NCBI RefSeq assembly: GCF_050943825.1
Contig: NZ_JBMNPX010000004.1
Location: 124,001 to 188,000 of the forward strand
DNA: 64,000 nt
DNA from: Pseudoflavonifractor sp050943825
GTDB lineage: Bacteria; Bacillota; Clostridia; Oscillospirales; Oscillospiraceae
Direction of reading: 5' to 3'
Positions 19,777 to 28,271 of this stretch are shown here, one piece after another. A model generated the notes under the pieces. It ran no database searches. It was not told the DNA's origin and saw only the letters and a list, made by a program, of their open reading frames with translations. Position 1 is the first letter of the stretch, and every line of letters starts with the position of its first letter. The position numbers and the translations under genes are program-made.

Positions 19777-22700
19777 ATGAAAAACCTGACAAAATCCGGC
19801 ATCCGCAGGCTGCGCCGTACCCTGCTGCCCATCATGGCCCTGCTGCTGGCCCTCTCCTGTACCCTGACTGCCGGTATGTACGCCAACGCCTCCACCCTCA
19901 ACGGCCTGTTCGGCCGGGGCGGACGGACGGTGCGTCCCCTGGAGCAGTCGGAGGATCTGGCTGCGGACTACTATGTCCAGGCGTATTCCTCCAAGGCGGA
20001 GGCTCTGGAGGCCGCCCGGGCGGTGTCGCTGCAAATCAGCGATGAGGGCATTGTGCTGCTGAAAAACAACGGCCTGCTCCCCCTCTCGGACAGCGCTATT
20101 CTCTCACCGATGGGCCTGCGGTATTACCTGCCCTACTATGGCGGCAGCGGCTCCTCCGCCATCGGCTCCGACGAGGAACACACCATCACTCCCGCTCAGG
20201 GGCTGCACAGTGCCTTTTCCTCCTTTAACACCGTCCTGGAGAAACGGCTCTCTCAGGCCGCCAATGCCGCTGAGTCTCCGGCTGACAACTCCAATCTGAT
20301 CGCCGCCACGCCCCTCAAAGGCGAGGTGGAGGAGAACACCCTCTATGAGTTTTCTGCCTCCGTCTATGGTGAGCTGGGAGACACCTGCGCTGGTACGGTA
20401 GGCGTGGTGTTTCTCGGCCGCCAGACCGGTGAGGACTGCGACGCCTCCACCTCGGCCTATGATGATGGCACGCCTCATATGCTCTCACTCACCGCCTCCG
20501 AACAGGATATGCTCTCCTTTGCCAAGGCCCACTGTGAGAGCGTCATTGTGGTTCTTGCCACTTCCTCTCCCATGGAGGTGGCCCAGCTGGAGGATGACTT
20601 GGCCATTGACGCTATCATCTGGCTGGGGGGCGCAGGCAGCACCGGCTATGAATCCCTGGGGCGGATTCTCTCCGGCCAGGTGAACCCCTCCGGGCGACTG
20701 CCCGACCTGTGGGATTCCGACTTTACCCAGGCCCCCACCTTTGCAAACCAGGACGACGGCTCCGACCGTTTTGTCTACACCAACGCCTTCACCACCCTGA
20801 TCATCAGGGACAGTTGGAACGAGAACGTTTGCCCGCCCTTCCGTGAGTATGAGGAGGGCATCTACCTGGGCTACCGGTACTACGAGACCGCCTGGGACAC
20901 CGGCTTTCTGAAGGATTACGACAACCGCACCTCCGGCGTTCTCTATCCCTTCGGGTACGGTCTGAGCTACACCACCTTCTCCCAGGAGATTGTGGGCTTC
21001 AGCGACGGAGGCGATGATATCTCCCTCACCGTCCGGGTAACCAACACCGGTACCCGGTATTCCGGGAAGGAGGTGGTACAGGTCTACTTCACTCCGCCCT
21101 ATACCGACCTGGATCAGGCCTACGCCATCGAGAAATCCACGGCGGTGCTCATCCAATTCGCCAAGACAGATCTGCTTGCTCCGGGGGAGTATGAGGACAT
21201 CTCCCTCTCCTTTGCCAAGGAGGACATGGCCTCCTACTGCTATACCCGGGACAACGGCGACGGCACCACCGGCTGCTACATGCTGGAGGATGGGGCATAC
21301 ACGATCTCCATCCGCGCCAACTCCCACGATATACTGGACAGCCGTACCGCCACGGTACAGGACACCATCTGGTATGACAACAGCAATCCCCGCCAGTCCG
21401 AGCTGGACGCCCAGGCAGAGCTGGATGACAGCGGGCAGCCCCTGCCTCTGCCCGCCAATTCCGGTCAGGCCGCAGTGAATCAGTTTGAGCAGCTCAATTC
21501 CTATATGTCCGACCCTGACGTCAGCAGCGCGGTACGTCTCTCCCGGGCTGACTGGGATGGCACACAGCCCACAGCCCCTGCTGACGCTGACCGGGTAGCG
21601 TCGGACAAGGTGGCCGGGTGGATTGCCGCCGCTGACACCACCAGGCCCGCCGCTGACAGCCTGGAGGACAAGAGTTCCCTTCCCATCCCAGCCTCAGGCG
21701 CGGATAACGGTCTGGTGCTTGCCGACCTGCGGGGTAAGCGCTACTGGGATCCCATGTGGATTCTGCTTCTGTACCAGATCACCTATGACAACCCGGAGGA
21801 GCTGCGGCTGTGTCTCTTTCAGGACGCCTATGGCACCGGCGCCCTCTCCGATATCGGCAAGCCGGAGTCGGTGGAGCACGATGGCCCCCAGGGCCTCACC
21901 CTGGCCGACGTCAACGGTCAGAACTGGATCAAAGATGTGTGCGGCTACCCCGCCGCGCCGGTGATGGCCGCCACATGGAATCAGGCACTGATGTATGACT
22001 TCGGCTATATGGTGGGCCAGGAGGCTCTGCTCTCCGATATCAACGGCTGGTATGCGCCCGGGCTGAATATCCATCGCTCCCCCTTCGGCGGTCGGGCTTC
22101 CGAGTACTTCAGTGAGGACCCTCTGCTCTCCGGCATGCTGGGAGCACAGGTGATCTCGGGTGCCGGGGATGCGGGCCTGAGCTGCGCGGCCAAGCACTTC
22201 GTCCTCATGGACACTGAGGCCCACAAGAACCCCCACACCTGCGTCTGGCTCACCGAACAGGCACTGCGGGAGATCTACCTGCGCCCCTATGAAATTGCCC
22301 TCAAAACCGCCCGCAAGACCATCCGCTATATCGGCGAGGAGGACGGCGTCACACATATCCGTACCATGCGGGCCGGGGACTTTCTCATGGCCGGAGACTG
22401 TGCCGTGGGCCCCCTGTGGTCAGCGGCCAATCCGGCCCTGCTCACCGGTGTGGTCCGTGGGGAGTGGGGCTTCCAGGGGACCATTATCTCCGATATGCAC
22501 CTGAGCGGCAGCGACGCTCAGGTGGACCGGCTCCTCCAGGCCGGATGCGACCTGCTCATGTCCACCTCCTCCGGTTCCCCTCTCAATGCCACCGATTACC
22601 AGTCTCCCGCCGGACAGCGGCTGCTCCGTATGGCGGTAAAAAACCTGTGCTACACACTGGTCAACTCCAACCTGATGCAGGGCGCCGCCCCCGGTTCCCT

Positions 22701-22827
22701 CATCGAGTCCTCCCCCGCACCCTGGGAGCTCTGCCTCGCCGTGTTCAACGGGACCGTGGCACTCACACTGGCTGCCATGGCTGTTCTCCTGGTATGGACC
22801 GCCTGGTATGCCCACAGGCGGCTGTAA
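19777..22827 (+). CDS. Permuted, doubly anchored GH3-like protein with divergent active site (cassette 1)
   Basis: 1016 aa. Basic N-terminus and membrane helix (about 15-37), GH3_C (SDEGIVLLKNNGLLPL, YYGGSGSSAIG), YPFGYGLSYTTF, FnIII-like part, then GH3_N barrel and C-terminal helix (about 988-1010) with an Arg-Arg end. The presumed nucleophile Asp906 is kept (IISDMHLSGSD), but the surroundings differ from the two sister proteins: AKHFVLMD replaces KHFA.ND, GGRASEYFSED replaces GRNFEYYSED, the Tyr-Asn-Arg substrate loop is replaced by GDCAVGPLWSA, and the acid/base loop reads GRQTGEDCD. Activity may be altered or lost, which fits a sensor or co-receptor role for the upstream kinase. Terminator immediately downstream. 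Confidence 0.85.
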   Translation: MKNLTKSGIRRLRRTLLPIMALLLALSCTLTAGMYANASTLNGLFGRGGRTVRPLEQSEDLAADYYVQAYSSKAEALEAARAVSLQISDEGIVLLKNNGLLPLSDSAILSPMGLRYYLPYYGGSGSSAIGSDEEHTITPAQGLHSAFSSFNTVLEKRLSQAANAAESPADNSNLIAATPLKGEVEENTLYEFSASVYGELGDTCAGTVGVVFLGRQTGEDCDASTSAYDDGTPHMLSLTASEQDMLSFAKAHCESVIVVLATSSPMEVAQLEDDLAIDAIIWLGGAGSTGYESLGRILSGQVNPSGRLPDLWDSDFTQAPTFANQDDGSDRFVYTNAFTTLIIRDSWNENVCPPFREYEEGIYLGYRYYETAWDTGFLKDYDNRTSGVLYPFGYGLSYTTFSQEIVGFSDGGDDISLTVRVTNTGTRYSGKEVVQVYFTPPYTDLDQAYAIEKSTAVLIQFAKTDLLAPGEYEDISLSFAKEDMASYCYTRDNGDGTTGCYMLEDGAYTISIRANSHDILDSRTATVQDTIWYDNSNPRQSELDAQAELDDSGQPLPLPANSGQAAVNQFEQLNSYMSDPDVSSAVRLSRADWDGTQPTAPADADRVASDKVAGWIAAADTTRPAADSLEDKSSLPIPASGADNGLVLADLRGKRYWDPMWILLLYQITYDNPEELRLCLFQDAYGTGALSDIGKPESVEHDGPQGLTLADVNGQNWIKDVCGYPAAPVMAATWNQALMYDFGYMVGQEALLSDINGWYAPGLNIHRSPFGGRASEYFSEDPLLSGMLGAQVISGAGDAGLSCAAKHFVLMDTEAHKNPHTCVWLTEQALREIYLRPYEIALKTARKTIRYIGEEDGVTHIRTMRAGDFLMAGDCAVGPLWSAANPALLTGVVRGEWGFQGTIISDMHLSGSDAQVDRLLQAGCDLLMSTSSGSPLNATDYQSPAGQRLLRMAVKNLCYTLVNSNLMQGAAPGSLIESSPAPWELCLAVFNGTVALTLAAMAVLLVWTAWYAHRRL

Positions 22828-22866
22828 CCGGAAGGCCTTTCCCTCTGGGAAGGCCTTCCGGTTTTT
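22826..22866 (+). terminator. Terminator of cassette 1
   Basis: 14-bp arms (22826-22839 with 22850-22863) plus inner CCC/GGG pairing, followed by TTTTT; it starts inside the GH3 stop codon. Confidence 0.93.
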
Positions 22867-22943
22867 ACTTTCTGTCCGCCTCGCGTTTTAGACAAGTTGA
22901 GCACGCCTTTTTTGTACATTAAGTTGAAAAATTTTCGGAGCGA

Positions 22944-22972
22944 TTGACTTTTTTCAGGCTCTATGCTACGCT
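22944..22972 (+). promoter_or_regulatory. Promoter of the PTS operon
   Basis: -35 TTGACT (22944-22949), 17-bp spacer, -10 TACGCT (22967-22972), just upstream of the antitermination leader. Confidence 0.6.
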
Positions 22973-22995
22973 TTGGCCAAGCTGAGTTCCATATA

Positions 22996-23023
22996 GGTGT
23001 GTTACTGGCAACAGGCACTAACC
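22996..23023 (+). promoter_or_regulatory. RAT (ribonucleic antiterminator) of BglG/GlcT type
   Basis: 28 nt with the RAT core GTGTTACTGG ... CAGGCACTAACC, starting GG and ending CC as in LicT/GlcT targets. Its last 9 nt are the left arm of the following terminator, so protein-stabilised RAT and terminator are mutually exclusive. The likely binder is the antiterminator encoded at 25323-26168. Confidence 0.88.
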
Positions 23024-23081
23024 TTATACTATTGCATGCATGTTAACGTGATATGTAATAGTTGTCGGTTAGTGCTTTTTT
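23015..23081 (+). terminator. Conditional terminator in the ptsG leader
   Basis: Outer arms GCACTAACC (23015-23023) and GGTTAGTGC (23067-23075), inner ACTATT (23028-23033)/AATAGT (23057-23062), then TTTTTT. It overlaps the RAT. Confidence 0.9.
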
Positions 23082-23147
23082 CACGTAGAGCGGCCGGCAG
23101 GAACCGAATCACAAATGCGCCAAAATGTGATTAGGAGGTAACACACA

Positions 23148-25286
23148 ATGAGGGAAAAATTCTTTGGCGTACTGCAGCGGGTGGGCAGGTCCTTTATGCT
23201 CCCCATCGCCATCCTGCCGGTGGCAGGACTGCTGCTGGGTCTGGGCAGCTCGTTCACCAACGAGACCACCCTGGCCACCTACAATCTGCTGGGTGTCATG
23301 GGCCCCGGCACCGTCCCCTACTTCATCTTCTCGGTTCTGAGTAAGTGCGGCGGCGTTATCTTTGATAATCTGCCCCTCATCTTCGCCATCGGCGTGGCCA
23401 TCGGTATGGCCCGGCAGGAGAAAGAGGTGGCCGCCCTGGCCGCCGCAGTCTCCTTCCTGGTGATGCACTCGGCCATCTCCGCCATGATCACCCTGACCGG
23501 CGGCACCGAAAGCCTGCTGGAGGGCTCCACCACCTCGGTGCTGGGCATCACCTCTCTGCAGATGGGCGCCTTCGGCGGTATTATCGTGGGTCTGGGCGTA
23601 GCCGCACTCCACAACCGGTTCTATAAAGTCCAGATGCCCCAGGTGCTCTCCTTCTTCGGCGGCACCCGTTTCGTGCCCATCATCAGCACCCTGGTCTTCG
23701 CCCTGGTGGGCATCCTCATGTTCTTCATCTGGCAGCCCATCCAGGAGGGCATCAACGCCCTGGGTATGCTGGTTTACAGCTCCGGCTACTTCGGCACCTT
23801 CCTGTTTGGCATGATTAAGCGTCTGCTCATCCCCTTCGGCCTGCACCACGTGTTCTACCTGCCCTTCTGGCAGACCGCCGTGGGCGGCACCATGGAGGTG
23901 GCCGGTACCGTTGTGGCTGGCGCCCAGAACATCTTCTTTGCCCAGCTGGCCGACCCCACTGTCACCCACTTCTCCACCGCGGGCACCTGGTGCTTCACCG
24001 GTGAGTTCGTCCTCTATATCTTCGGTTTCCCCGGAGCTGCTCTGGCCATGTACCGCTGCGCCAAGCCGGAGCGGAAAAAGCAGGTGGGCGGCCTGCTCCT
24101 CTCCGCCGCTCTCACCTCCATCCTCACCGGCATCACCGAGCCTCTGGAGTTCTCCTTCCTGTTCGTGGCTCCTGTGCTGTTCGTCATCAGCTCGGTCTTC
24201 GCCGGTCTGGCCTACATGCTGTGCCACATTCTCAATATCACCGTTGGCCTCACCTTCTCCGGCGGCTTCATCGACCTGGCCCTCTTCGGCATCCTGCAGG
24301 GCAACGAAAAGACCAGCTGGCTGCTGATTATCCCCCTGGGCATCATCTTCTTCCTGGCCTACTACTTCCTCTTCTCCTTCCTCATCAAGAAGTTCAACTT
24401 CAAGACCCCCGGCCGTGAGGATGGCGATCAGGAGACCAAGCTGTACACCAAGGCCGACTACAACGCACGCAAGTCCGGCGAGAGCACCGGCAGCGGCGAC
24501 CAGGTGTCTGCCGCCATCGCCCAGGGCCTGGGCGGCGCTGCCAATATCAAGGACGTGGACTGCTGCGCCACCCGCCTGCGCTGCACCGTGATTGACGGCA
24601 GCAAGGTGGATCAGGCCATCCTGAAGTCCACCGGCGCGGCCGGTGTGGTTCAGAAGGGCCAGGGCGTGCAGGTGGTGTACGGCCCCCAGGTGAATATCAT
24701 CAAGGCCAATCTGGAAGACTACCTGCGCAGCGGTACTGCCCAGCAGGCCGCCCCCGCCGTGGAGGCTGCTCCCACTGAGGCACCCGCCCCGGAGGCGCCC
24801 GCCGCCCATGGCGCGCTGGTCAAGACCATCGTCATCGGCAGCCCCTTCCACGGCGAGTCCGCCCCCGTCACCGCCTCCCCCGACCCGGCCTTTGCCGAGA
24901 AGATGATGGGCGACGGCGCCACCGTCATCCCCTGTGAGGGCGTGGTCACCGCCCCTTGCGACGCCACCATCAGCTTTGTCTTTGACACCAACCACGCCAT
25001 CGGCCTGGAGCTGGAGGACGGCGTGGAAATGCTCATCCACGTGGGCATCAATACCGTGGCCCTCAAGGGCGAGGGCTTCCACGCCCTGGTCAAGGAGGGC
25101 GATCAGGTGAAGAAGGGCGACCGCCTGCTGGAGTTCGACCTGGACTTCATCCGGGAGAACGCCACCTCCGTGTCCTCCCCGGTGCTCTTCACCTCCATGG
25201 AGGACAACCAGGCGCTGCGGCTGCTGAAGGCCGGACACGTGAAGCCCGGCGAGGATCTGCTGGCTCTGGATATCTACGAATCCTGA
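23148..25286 (+). CDS. ptsG: Glucose/N-acetylglucosamine-type PTS permease EIICBA
   Basis: 712 aa fused permease: EIIC about 1-410 (ten or so membrane segments; GITEPLEFSFLFVAP signature), EIIB about 440-525 with the phospho-cysteine in VDCCATRLRC (second Cys of the pair aligns with the active one), Ala/Pro linker, EIIA about 560-712 with the active His in MLIHVGINTV and the partner His in TNHAIGL. Imports and phosphorylates glucose or a close relative; GlcNAc cannot be excluded from sequence alone. Start ATG after TAGGAGG. First gene of an operon with its antiterminator, HPr and EI, behind a RAT/terminator leader. Confidence 0.93.
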   Translation: MREKFFGVLQRVGRSFMLPIAILPVAGLLLGLGSSFTNETTLATYNLLGVMGPGTVPYFIFSVLSKCGGVIFDNLPLIFAIGVAIGMARQEKEVAALAAAVSFLVMHSAISAMITLTGGTESLLEGSTTSVLGITSLQMGAFGGIIVGLGVAALHNRFYKVQMPQVLSFFGGTRFVPIISTLVFALVGILMFFIWQPIQEGINALGMLVYSSGYFGTFLFGMIKRLLIPFGLHHVFYLPFWQTAVGGTMEVAGTVVAGAQNIFFAQLADPTVTHFSTAGTWCFTGEFVLYIFGFPGAALAMYRCAKPERKKQVGGLLLSAALTSILTGITEPLEFSFLFVAPVLFVISSVFAGLAYMLCHILNITVGLTFSGGFIDLALFGILQGNEKTSWLLIIPLGIIFFLAYYFLFSFLIKKFNFKTPGREDGDQETKLYTKADYNARKSGESTGSGDQVSAAIAQGLGGAANIKDVDCCATRLRCTVIDGSKVDQAILKSTGAAGVVQKGQGVQVVYGPQVNIIKANLEDYLRSGTAQQAAPAVEAAPTEAPAPEAPAAHGALVKTIVIGSPFHGESAPVTASPDPAFAEKMMGDGATVIPCEGVVTAPCDATISFVFDTNHAIGLELEDGVEMLIHVGINTVALKGEGFHALVKEGDQVKKGDRLLEFDLDFIRENATSVSSPVLFTSMEDNQALRLLKAGHVKPGEDLLALDIYES

Positions 25287-25322
25287 CAAACAAGCGCGTT
25301 ATCTGTGTAGGAGCGTGAGCGT

Positions 25323-26168
25323 GTGTACCGGATCACAAAAATTCTCAACCATAACACGGTTCTGGCCCTCAATCAGGAGGACAACCTGGAGAACCTGGTG
25401 ATGGGCAAGGGTGTAGGCTTCGGCCGCAAGCCGGGTGAGCGGGTGGACTTTGCGCCCGACGCCACGGTGTATCAGCTCTCCCAGAAGTGCGACCGGGGCA
25501 ACCCCAGAGATCTGGTCAAGCGCATCGACCCGCTCTATCTGAATATCGCAAACGCCATCATTCTGGACGCCAAGAATACCTTCGGCCAGGTGGACACCAG
25601 CATCCTCATCCCCATGGCCGACCACATCGCCTTTGCTGCCCAGCGCATCCAGAAAAACGCCCCCATCGGCAACCCGCTGACCCAGGACATCAAGGCCCTC
25701 TTCCCCGACGAGTTTCAGGTTGCCCGCCGGGGCGGAGACCTGATTGCCGAGCAGACCGGCCTCCGGTTCAGCGACGACGAGCTGGGCTACATCGCCCTGC
25801 ACATCCATTCCGCTCTGGAATCCATGCAGGTCTCCCAGGCGATGCAGACGGCGGCCATCATCCGCACCTGTGTGGATCTGGTCCAGCAGGCTGCCGGCGT
25901 AACGCTGGATGTAAATTCTCTCTCCTACAACCATCTGATGAGCCACATCAAGTATATGGCCGCCCGGCTGCTGAAGGGTGAGCGGCTGAGTATGGACGTC
26001 AACCACATCATGCGGGTGTCCTGCCCCCGGGCTTTCGACATCTCGGAGGAGATCTGCCGTCAGCTGGAGCGCACCCTGGGTCACCCGGTGGATGAGGTGG
26101 AGATCGGCTATCTGGCCATGCACGTTCAGCGCGTGTTTGATACGGAGTCTTCCGCTCCGAAGCAATAA
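25323..26168 (+). CDS. glcT: BglG/LicT-family transcription antiterminator with two PRDs
   Basis: 281 aa. CAT RNA-binding domain at residues 1-55 (ITKILNHNTVLALNQ, MGKGVGFGRKPGE), PRD1 about 70-165 with His in PMADHIAFA and ALHIHSALE, PRD2 about 175-281 with His in SYNHLMSHI and AMHVQRVF. It would bind the RAT at 22996-23023 and be tuned by PTS phosphorylation of PRD histidines. The GTG start has TAGGAG 9 nt upstream; 36 nt separate it from ptsG. The name glcT is used by position; licT-like is equally possible. Confidence 0.9.
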   Translation: MYRITKILNHNTVLALNQEDNLENLVMGKGVGFGRKPGERVDFAPDATVYQLSQKCDRGNPRDLVKRIDPLYLNIANAIILDAKNTFGQVDTSILIPMADHIAFAAQRIQKNAPIGNPLTQDIKALFPDEFQVARRGGDLIAEQTGLRFSDDELGYIALHIHSALESMQVSQAMQTAAIIRTCVDLVQQAAGVTLDVNSLSYNHLMSHIKYMAARLLKGERLSMDVNHIMRVSCPRAFDISEEICRQLERTLGHPVDEVEIGYLAMHVQRVFDTESSAPKQ

Positions 26169-26201
26169 AATCTATATCAAAAATAAAGGAGTTTTGCTGT
26201 T

Positions 26202-26462
26202 ATGAAGAGCTTTACTTATGTAATTCAGGATCCCCTGGGCATTCACGCCCGTCCCGCCGGCCTGCTGGTCAAGGCCGCCAAGGAGTTCGCCGACACCGAG
26301 ATCACCCTCACCAAGGGCGACAAGACCGTGAAGGGTACCCAGCTGATGAAGCTGATGGGCCTGGGCGTCAAGACCGGCGACTCCGTCACCGTGACCGCCG
26401 AGGGCGCCTCCGAGGACGCCGCCATCGCTGCCATGGAGCAGTTCTTCAAGAGCAATCTGTAA
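26202..26462 (+). CDS. ptsH: Phosphocarrier protein HPr
   Basis: 86 aa. His15 in the active motif GIHARPAG receives phosphate from EI. The position equivalent to the HPr-kinase target Ser46 is Gln47 here (a one-residue insertion precedes it; local sequence KGTQLMKLMGLGV), with Thr46 beside it. So the classic Ser46 regulation with CcpA is probably absent, or would have to use Thr46. RBS AAAGGAG. Operon position between antiterminator and EI. Confidence 0.95.
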   Translation: MKSFTYVIQDPLGIHARPAGLLVKAAKEFADTEITLTKGDKTVKGTQLMKLMGLGVKTGDSVTVTAEGASEDAAIAAMEQFFKSNL

Positions 26463-26533
26463 GCACAGCGTTCCGCCCGCCGTCCCATCGGGGCGGCGGG
26501 CGGTTTGGTTTTCACGGAAAGGGGAGCTAGTAC

Positions 26534-28186
26534 ATGAAGATTTTACAGGGTCAGGGCGTGTCCAAGGGCATCGAGAAGGGCACCATCTACTTCTATCACC
26601 GGGTCAGCGCTGTGGTGGAGCAGCAGATGGCCCAGGACCCGGCGGCGGAGCATGCGCGGCTGGAGGCCGCCAGAGCCCAGGCCATGGAGCAGCTGGAGGC
26701 CATGGCGGAGAAGGCCAGAGCCCAGGCCGGCGACGACGCCGCCATTCTGTTTGAGACCCACGCCATGTTCCTGGAGGACGAGGACTTCACCGGCGCCATG
26801 GACGAGCAGCTGGATGAGGGATACACCGCCGAGTACGCCGCCCAGCAGGCCGGGGAGCAGTTCGCCGCCATGCTGGCCGCTATGGACGACCCCTACATGC
26901 AGGCCCGGGCGGCCGACGTGCGGGACGTGACCGGGCGGCTGCTGAACATCCTCACCGGCGTGGCCGAGGGCGGTATCAACTCAGAGGTTCCGGTCATTCT
27001 GGCCGCCGACGACCTGGCCCCCTCCGAGACCATCCAGCTGGACAAGAGCAAGATTCTGGCCATTGCCACCCAGGGCGGCTCCGGCAACAGCCACACCGCC
27101 ATTCTGGCCCGCACCATGGGTATCCCCGCTGTGTGCGGCCTGGGCGATGCCCTGAGCGAGGATCTGGACGGCCAGGAGGCCTATATCGTGGGCGAGACCG
27201 GCCAGCTGGTCTTTGAGCCGGACGAGGAGACTCTGGCCGGCCTGGAGGCCCGTCAGCAGAAGCAGGCCGAGATGCGGGAGCTGATGCGCAGCATGGTGGG
27301 CCAGAAGGACGTGACTCTGGACGGCCGGGAGATGATGGTCTACTGCAACATCGGCTCCCCCGAGGACATCCACGCCGTGCTGGCCAACGACGGCCAGGGC
27401 GTGGGCCTGTTCCGCTCCGAGTTCCTCTACCTGGCCACCGAGGACTATCCCACCGAGGAGGCCCAGTTCCGGGCCTATAAGCAGGTGGCCGAGGCCATGA
27501 AGGGCAAGCGGGTGGTCATCCGTACCCTGGACATCGGCGCCGACAAGCAGGTGGACTACTTCCACCTCAACAAGGAGGAGAACCCGGCCATGGGCCTGCG
27601 GGCCATCCGCATCTGCCTCAACCGTCCCGAGGTGTTCCGCACCCAGCTGCGCGCCCTCTACCGGGCCAGCGCCTACGGCAAGGTGGCCATCATGTTCCCC
27701 ATGATCACCAGCGTGTGGGAGGTCAAGGAGTGCCGCCGTGCCTGCCAGAAGGTGATGGACGAGCTGACGGCCGAGGGCATCCCCTTCAACCCGGACACCG
27801 AGCTGGGCATCATGATTGAGACCCCGGCGGCGGTGTTCATGGCCGAGGAGCTGGCAGAGCTGGTGGACTTCTTCTCCGTGGGCACCAACGACCTGACCCA
27901 GTACACCCTGGCCTGCGACCGCCAGTGCAACGACCTGGGCAAGTTCTTTGACCCCCACCACCCCGCCGTGCTGCGTGCCCTGAAGGTTGCCGCCGACGCC
28001 GCCCACAAGGCTGGTATCTGGATTGGCATCTGCGGCGAGCTGGGCGCCGATCTGGAGCTGCTGCCCACCTTCCTGGCCATCGGCATTGACGAGCTGAGCG
28101 TGAGCCCCTCCGCCGTGCTGCCCCTCCGGGCCGCCATCCGGAAGAGCATTGCCTCCACCTGCAATCTGGATCTGCTCAAGGGCTGA
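26534..28186 (+). CDS. ptsI: PTS enzyme I (phosphoenolpyruvate-protein phosphotransferase)
   Basis: 550 aa (family usually about 570). HPr-binding helical domain about 30-140, phospho-histidine motif TQGGSGNSHTAILART near residue 185, PEP-binding barrel with GLFRSEFLY, MIETPAAVFMAEEL, VGTNDLTQYTLACDR and catalytic Cys in GICGELGADLELLP. Transfers phosphate from PEP to HPr in the cytoplasm. Last gene of the PTS operon; strong terminator follows. Confidence 0.95.
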   Translation: MKILQGQGVSKGIEKGTIYFYHRVSAVVEQQMAQDPAAEHARLEAARAQAMEQLEAMAEKARAQAGDDAAILFETHAMFLEDEDFTGAMDEQLDEGYTAEYAAQQAGEQFAAMLAAMDDPYMQARAADVRDVTGRLLNILTGVAEGGINSEVPVILAADDLAPSETIQLDKSKILAIATQGGSGNSHTAILARTMGIPAVCGLGDALSEDLDGQEAYIVGETGQLVFEPDEETLAGLEARQQKQAEMRELMRSMVGQKDVTLDGREMMVYCNIGSPEDIHAVLANDGQGVGLFRSEFLYLATEDYPTEEAQFRAYKQVAEAMKGKRVVIRTLDIGADKQVDYFHLNKEENPAMGLRAIRICLNRPEVFRTQLRALYRASAYGKVAIMFPMITSVWEVKECRRACQKVMDELTAEGIPFNPDTELGIMIETPAAVFMAEELAELVDFFSVGTNDLTQYTLACDRQCNDLGKFFDPHHPAVLRALKVAADAAHKAGIWIGICGELGADLELLPTFLAIGIDELSVSPSAVLPLRAAIRKSIASTCNLDLLKG

Positions 28187-28200
28187 GCGTTCCTTTATAC

Positions 28201-28244
28201 ATCAAAAATCCCCGCCGGCGTATTGCCGGCGGGGATTTTTTGAT
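28201..28244. terminator. Bidirectional terminator between ptsI and GH3 cassette 2
   Basis: Stem 28201-28219 with 28225-28244, 5-nt loop, A-run left and TTTTTT right; one unpaired T. Confidence 0.93.
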
Positions 28245-28271
28245 TTCACTCAGTATTTCTACTTGGTAGAA

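Noticed and set aside
23109..25289. A 726-codon minus-strand frame opposite ptsG
   Set aside because: Antisense shadow of the EIICBA gene; composition and lack of motifs rule it out.
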